Of a DNA stretch of 64,000 nucleotides, positions 60,283-64,000 are shown one piece after another. Origin of the DNA: Calidithermus chliarophilus DSM 9957 (GTDB lineage: Bacteria > Deinococcota > Deinococci > Deinococcales > Thermaceae); the NCBI RefSeq assembly GCF_000430045.1, contig NZ_KE387023.1, positions 2,617,288 to 2,681,287 on the forward strand, given 5' to 3'. Both the position numbers and the translations under genes were made by a program. The number at the start of each line of letters is the position of its first letter. Position 1 is the first letter of the stretch. The notes under the pieces were generated by a model, which made no database searches, was not told the DNA's origin, and saw only the letters and a list, made by a program, of their open reading frames with translations.

Positions 60283-60705
60283 TCACTTCACCCCGCCCAG
60301 GCTCGAGCCCCACAGGTGGAATATCCCGATCAGCAGGGCGACCAGGGAGAACCAGGGGTTCTGCGGCAGGACCGCGCGGCCTTGCCGGATCATGACCAGC
60401 TCCGCGAACACCGCCAGGCCGCGCAGGGCGTAGACGCTGCCGATGCCCCACAGGACGGGAACCTGGAGGGGGAGCGGGGGGATTGCCCCGGCCCCTGCCA
60501 GCGCGTAGCAGCCGAAGGCCGTGAACACCAGGGCGAGGCCGAGGGTGAGCGCGGCCGGAGCCGGGGAGCCCCGTTCCGCGCTGCGGGCCATGCCCTCGCC
60601 CGCCCCGAAGAACCGGTAGGCGGGCGCGCCCTTCCAGGCGATCCAGACGTGGAGCAGGGCCAGAATAAAGCTGCTGCCTGCGCTGATGACGAGTATCGGG
60701 TTCAT
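60283..60705 (-). CDS. Small integral membrane protein, unknown
   Basis: A 140-aa protein with four predicted helices (about residues 5-25, 52-72, 80-98 and 118-136). Between helices 1 and 2 is a polar loop WKGAPAYRFFGAGEGMARSA. No recognised catalytic motif. AAAGGAGCC lies before the ATG. It follows the TetR gene on the same strand with 79 bases between, so it may be co-regulated. Confidence 0.7.
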   Translation of the reverse strand: MNPILVISAGSSFILALLHVWIAWKGAPAYRFFGAGEGMARSAERGSPAPAALTLGLALVFTAFGCYALAGAGAIPPLPLQVPVLWGIGSVYALRGLAVFAELVMIRQGRAVLPQNPWFSLVALLIGIFHLWGSSLGGVK

Positions 60706-60784
60706 AAGGCTCCTTTGCCATTCCTTCGCCAGCCGGTGGCGGTGGGGACGTGCTGACGGGCCCGTGGGGGCTGCGGCACCGTTT

Positions 60785-61429
60785 TTATGCCTCCTTGCCG
60801 AAGAACCCCCGCAGAACCAGCTCTACCACGTGTTTCTTGCGTGCCACGAGGAACTCGGGGTCGCCGGGGTCGATGCCGAGCGCGGGGAGAAGCGTTTGGC
60901 GGTGGGCGAAGGGGAACCAGCACAGGCCCATCAGGCTGATGGTGAGCTGCTTGAGATCGGTCGAGGCCACGCCCTCGGGCGGCAGGTAGGCCTGGATGGC
61001 GGCGATCCCCGCCTCGAGCGCGCGCACGTGCACCGGGTTTTCGCCCAACGCGCCGCCGCCCTTGAGGGCCTCGTGCTCCACCAGACGCACGAAGTTGGGA
61101 TTGCCCGCGATGAAGTCGATGTAGCCCCCCAGCCCGGCGGCGAGGACCTCACGGGGGCTGGCGGCTTGGGCGGCGCGGCCGGCGGCGAGGGCGATCTCAC
61201 GCAGGGCGGTCTGGAAAATCCTGTCCAGAACAGCCTCATAGAGCTCCACTTTGGAGCCGAAGAAATAGCCCGGGGTTCCCCTTGAAACCCCTGCCCGCTT
61301 GCCGATCTCGGCGAATGAAACCCCGTCGAACCCCTTCTGGGCGAAGAGTTCCTCGGCCGCGTCGAGGATCGCCGACCGGCTCCGGCCGGCGTCACGGGTT
61401 TTGGGGGCTGGCGCTAATTTGCTTGACAT
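60785..61429 (-). CDS. TetR-family transcriptional regulator
   Basis: A 214-aa regulator. HTH: AILDAAEELFAQKGFDGVSF...AGVSRGTPGYFFGSKVELYEAV, then an all-helical ligand domain. The ATG is chosen because TATAAC lies 7 bases upstream (leaderless). The inverted repeat TTGCT-N8-AGCAA (about 61420-61437) straddles the start and suits autorepression. It is divergent from the GntR gene. Confidence 0.88.
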   Translation of the reverse strand: MSSKLAPAPKTRDAGRSRSAILDAAEELFAQKGFDGVSFAEIGKRAGVSRGTPGYFFGSKVELYEAVLDRIFQTALREIALAAGRAAQAASPREVLAAGLGGYIDFIAGNPNFVRLVEHEALKGGGALGENPVHVRALEAGIAAIQAYLPPEGVASTDLKQLTISLMGLCWFPFAHRQTLLPALGIDPGDPEFLVARKKHVVELVLRGFFGKEA

Positions 61430-61487
61430 CCAGCAAGTTATACCCCGGAACGCCCAGGGCCGCAAGGGTCGGGTGGGTTGATTAAAT

Positions 61488-61506
61488 TGGATCCACTGGA
61501 TACACT
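61488..61506 (+). promoter_or_regulatory. Promoter and GntR operator candidate of the acdS operon
   Basis: TACACT (61501-61506), 6 bases, then the ATG. Just upstream is TGGATCCA, a perfect palindrome, and a related GGAT half-site. FCD-type GntR proteins often bind such short palindromes at their own promoter. Confidence 0.5.
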
Positions 61507-61512
61507 CAGGCC

Positions 61513-62172
61513 ATGCCGAAGAGCCCCGAGAGACCCCCCACCACTTCGCCGGACTGGGTCGCCGGGCAACTGCGCGAGCGCATCCTGAGCGGGCACTACC
61601 CCGGGGGAACGGCCCTTCGCCAGGAGGAATTGGCCGAGGAACTGGGCGTCAGCCGGATGCCGGTGCGCGAGGCCTTGCGGCAACTGGCGGGGGAGGGGCT
61701 GCTGACCCTCTACCCCCACCGGGGGGCGGTGGTGGCCGAGCTCTCCGTCGCCGAGCTCGAGGAGATCTACGAGATGAGGTCGGTGCTCGAGCCCCTGGCC
61801 CTGCGCCTGGCGATCCCCGGGTTGGGCAAGGCCCAGTTGGGCGAGGCCGAAGACGCGCTCGACGCGGCCGAGCACGAGCGCGACGGGCGGCGGCTGAGCG
61901 AGCTCAACTGGCAGTTTCACGCCGCCCTCTACCGGCCCGCGGGCCGCCCCCGGCTGCTCGCCACCGTCGAGACCCTGCACCTCAACGTCGACCGCTACAT
62001 GCGGATGATCCTCACGGTGGTGCACCACCGCGAGCAGTCGGACCGTGAGCACCGCGCGCTGCTGGAAGCTTGCCGGGCGCGGGAGGCCGATCGGGCGTGT
62101 GCGCTGCTGGAGCAGCACATCGTCGAGGCCGGGCAGCGGCTGGTGCGGTTTTTGCAAAAGGAGAAAGCGTGA
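61513..62172 (+). CDS. GntR-family regulator, FCD subfamily
   Basis: A 219-aa regulator. Winged [48 protein letters not shown] (61557-61690), then a C-terminal FCD ligand domain with metal-binding histidines ([27 protein letters not shown]). Metal-containing FCD domains bind small carboxylates. It shares a GTGA overlap with the ACC deaminase gene, so it is most likely its dedicated regulator. Confidence 0.9.
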   Translation: MPKSPERPPTTSPDWVAGQLRERILSGHYPGGTALRQEELAEELGVSRMPVREALRQLAGEGLLTLYPHRGAVVAELSVAELEEIYEMRSVLEPLALRLAIPGLGKAQLGEAEDALDAAEHERDGRRLSELNWQFHAALYRPAGRPRLLATVETLHLNVDRYMRMILTVVHHREQSDREHRALLEACRAREADRACALLEQHIVEAGQRLVRFLQKEKA

Positions 62173-63182
62173 AGCTCGAGAAGTTCCCCCGCCACCCCCT
62201 GACCTTCGGCCCCTCGCCCCTCCACCCCCTGCGGCGGCTCTCCGAGCACCTGGGCGTCGAGGTCTGGGCCAAGCGCGAGGACTGCAACAGCGGCCTGGCC
62301 TTCGGCGGCAACAAGGTGCGCAAGCTGGAGTACCTCGTCGCCGACGCCCTGGCCCAAGGCTGCGACACCCTGGTCTCCATCGGCGGGGTGCAGTCCAACC
62401 ACACCCGCCAGGTGGCGGCGGTGGCCGCCCACGTGGGGCTCAAGGCCCTGCTGGTGCAGGAGCACTGGGTCAACTACGAAGACCCCATCTACGACCGCGT
62501 GGGCAACATCCTGCTCTCGCGCATCCTGGGCGCGGAGATCGAGCTCAGCCCGGCCGGCTTCAGCATCGGCCTGCGCGAGAGCTGGCAGCGGGCTTTGGAC
62601 AAGGTGCGGCAGCGCGGGGGCAAGCCCTACGCCATCCCGGCCGGGGCCTCCGACCACCCGCTCGGGGGGATCGGCTACGCGCGCTTCGCCCAGGAGGTCG
62701 CGCAGCAGGAGCGCGAGCTGGGCGTCTTCTTCGACCACGTCGTCGTGTGCTCGGTGACCGGCAGCACCCAGGCAGGGATGGTCGTGGGCTTCGCCGCGCA
62801 GGAGCGGCCGCGCCGGGTGGTGGGGGTGGACGCCTCGGCCAAGCCCGCCGAGACCCGCGCCGCCGTCCACCGCATCGCCCGCTTCACGGCACAGGCGCTC
62901 GAGCTCGGCCGCGACATCACCGACGAGGACGTGATCTTGCTCGAGGACTACGCCGGCCCCGAGTACGGCCTGCCGAGCGCGGGCACCCTCGAGGCCATCC
63001 GGCGGGCGGCGCAGCTCGAGGGCATGATCACCGACGTGGTCTACGAGGGCAAGTCGATGCACGCGCTCATCGACATGGCCCGCAAGGGGATGTTCGAGAA
63101 GGGCTCGCGGGTGCTCTACGTGCACCTGGGCGGGGCCCCGGCCATGAACGCCTACGCCGCACTGTACCCGCCCCGAGACTGA
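62169..63182 (+). CDS. acdS: 1-aminocyclopropane-1-carboxylate deaminase
   Basis: A PLP enzyme splitting ACC into 2-oxobutanoate and ammonia; 337 aa. The true-deaminase residues are all present: PLP lysine K49 (GGNKVRK), S76 (GVQSNHTR), Y292-E293 (VVYEGKS) and L320 (HLGGAP). These separate it from D-cysteine desulfhydrase. Other landmarks: [13 protein letters not shown] and [15 protein letters not shown]. It starts at GTG overlapping the GntR stop. Known mainly from soil and plant-associated bacteria; here it may serve amino acid catabolism. Confidence 0.92.
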   Translation: MKLEKFPRHPLTFGPSPLHPLRRLSEHLGVEVWAKREDCNSGLAFGGNKVRKLEYLVADALAQGCDTLVSIGGVQSNHTRQVAAVAAHVGLKALLVQEHWVNYEDPIYDRVGNILLSRILGAEIELSPAGFSIGLRESWQRALDKVRQRGGKPYAIPAGASDHPLGGIGYARFAQEVAQQERELGVFFDHVVVCSVTGSTQAGMVVGFAAQERPRRVVGVDASAKPAETRAAVHRIARFTAQALELGRDITDEDVILLEDYAGPEYGLPSAGTLEAIRRAAQLEGMITDVVYEGKSMHALIDMARKGMFEKGSRVLYVHLGGAPAMNAYAALYPPRD

Positions 63183-63279
63183 GGGCGATCGGCGCGGACG
63201 TCGCCGGCGGCCGGTGGCCGTGGGGACCGGCCTCGAGCCTGTGCCCCTGCCGAAGGCTAGACTGGGGCCAGAGGTCGCC

Positions 63280-64000
63280 ATGCGCATTGTTACCTGGAAC
63301 GTCAATTCCCTGCCGGTTCGCCTCCCCCAAGTCCTGGAGTGGCTCGAGCTGCACCGCCCCGACGTGCTCGCCCTGCAGGAGACCAAGGTCGAGGACGCGC
63401 TCTTCCCGCGGGCGCAGCTCGAGGCCGCCGGCTACCACGCCGTCTTCTCCGGCCAGCGCACCTACAACGGGGTCGCCATCCTCAGCCGTCACGAGCCGCA
63501 GGACGTGCAGGCGGGCATCCCCGGCCTCGAGGACGAGCAGCGGCGGGTGATCGCGGCCACCGTGAACGGGGTGCGCGTCGTCAACCTCTACGTGCCCAAC
63601 GGCGAGTCCCTGCACTCGCCGAAGTTCGACTACAAGCAGCGCTGGCTCGAGGCCCTCGCCCGTTGGCTCCGTGGGGTGCTCGAGGAGCACCCCACGACGG
63701 TGGTGCTGGGGGACTTCAACATCGCCCCCGAGCCCATCGACGTGTGGAGCCCCAAGCGCTTCGAGGGGCAGGTGCTCTTCTCCCCGGCCGAGCGCGCCGC
63801 CTTCCGCGGGCTGCTGGCGCTGGGCCTGCACGACAGCCTGCGCGAGCTCGAGCCCGAGGCCCGCGTCTACTCGTGGTGGGACTTCCGGGCCGCCGGCTTC
63901 CAGAAGGACCAGGGCGCGCGCATCGACCACGTCCTGGTGAGCCGGGCCCTGGCGCCCGAGCTGCGCGCGGCCTGGGTGGACCGGGCGGCGCGGGGCGTGG
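63280..64000 (+). CDS. xth: Exodeoxyribonuclease III / AP endonuclease, 3'-truncated
   Basis: The first 240 codons of an ExoIII-type repair nuclease, open at the window end. Motifs: [14 protein letters not shown] (metal Asn), LQETKVED (metal Glu), [20 protein letters not shown] (Asp, Asn) and the start of the RIDHVLVSR block (catalytic Asp-His). The full protein should be about 255-260 aa. A TAGACT box and weak AGAGG precede the ATG. Confidence 0.93.
   Translation, partial: MRIVTWNVNSLPVRLPQVLEWLELHRPDVLALQETKVEDALFPRAQLEAAGYHAVFSGQRTYNGVAILSRHEPQDVQAGIPGLEDEQRRVIAATVNGVRVVNLYVPNGESLHSPKFDYKQRWLEALARWLRGVLEEHPTTVVLGDFNIAPEPIDVWSPKRFEGQVLFSPAERAAFRGLLALGLHDSLRELEPEARVYSWWDFRAAGFQKDQGARIDHVLVSRALAPELRAAWVDRAARGV

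Overview
The window is a GC-rich (roughly 68-70 % by eye) chromosomal segment from the family Thermaceae (Deinococcota), most likely Meiothermus in the broad sense (Meiothermus/Calidithermus/Allomeiothermus). Many proteins read as close relatives of Thermus proteins: the branched-chain dehydrogenase E1 alpha, malate dehydrogenase, the PilA/ComZ natural-transformation cluster, purine nucleoside phosphorylase and three-subunit transhydrogenase. A GH13_18 phosphorylase of the glucosylglycerate type beside a GH63 glucosylglycerate/mannosylglycerate hydrolase fits Meiothermus. Many genes have a TATAAT-like box 6-7 bases before the start codon, the leaderless-mRNA arrangement common in this phylum. 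No rRNA, tRNA or CRISPR array was seen.

Layout. 1-9.1 kb: end of an MFS transporter, an unknown gene, a PHP histidinol phosphatase, a nucleotidyltransferase-fold protein, a PolX with a damaged polymerase site, and pilA1-pilA2-pilA3-comZ. 9.1-14.9 kb (minus strand): the branched-chain 2-oxoacid dehydrogenase operon (E1a-E1b-E2-E3), with a leader containing an intrinsic terminator and a 447-bp inverted-repeat-bounded insertion carrying an S23/four-helix-bundle gene. 15-22 kb: rlmH, transporters, a secreted protein and pntAA-pntAB-pntB. 22.1-25.4 kb: a maltose/trehalose-type ABC importer (binding protein plus two permeases, no ATPase). 25.7-38.4 kb (minus strand): a ten-gene LacI-controlled carbohydrate operon with importer, ATPase, GH63, GH13_18 phosphorylase, two oxidoreductases and GH36, followed by a divergent GH31 alpha-glucosidase. 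41-48 kb: a DUF503 protein, fdhD with a YdeP-type molybdoenzyme, malate dehydrogenase and malic enzyme. 48-60 kb: a fused tandem HspR regulator, peptidase, acyltransferase-3 plus SGNH pair, comB-rpe, a Crp-type regulator with a divergent ABC ATPase, PNP, enoyl-CoA hydratase, HD protein, aroH, rpmE and tdk. 60-64 kb: membrane protein, TetR, a GntR/ACC-deaminase operon and the start of an exonuclease III.

The most unusual content lies between genes. A composite modular repeat occurs at about 18 sites, taking up nearly every spacer over 100 bp. Its modules keep a fixed order: GATAGC-type octamers, ACGCAAA-type heptamers, GTCGTACG-type stretches, two GC hairpins, CACGAGCC units and CTGACGG heptamers. 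It often abuts a stop codon and even supplies part of it. The same heptamers, inverted, flank the S23 gene, which makes that gene a candidate partner of the repeat family. A second family, a MITE-like element of 160-198 bp with ATACCSGATTC ends and a hairpin whose stem changes while pairing is kept, is present twice in opposite orientations. The hexamer CTCGAG is also strongly over-represented in all reading frames, which recalls HIP1 in cyanobacteria.
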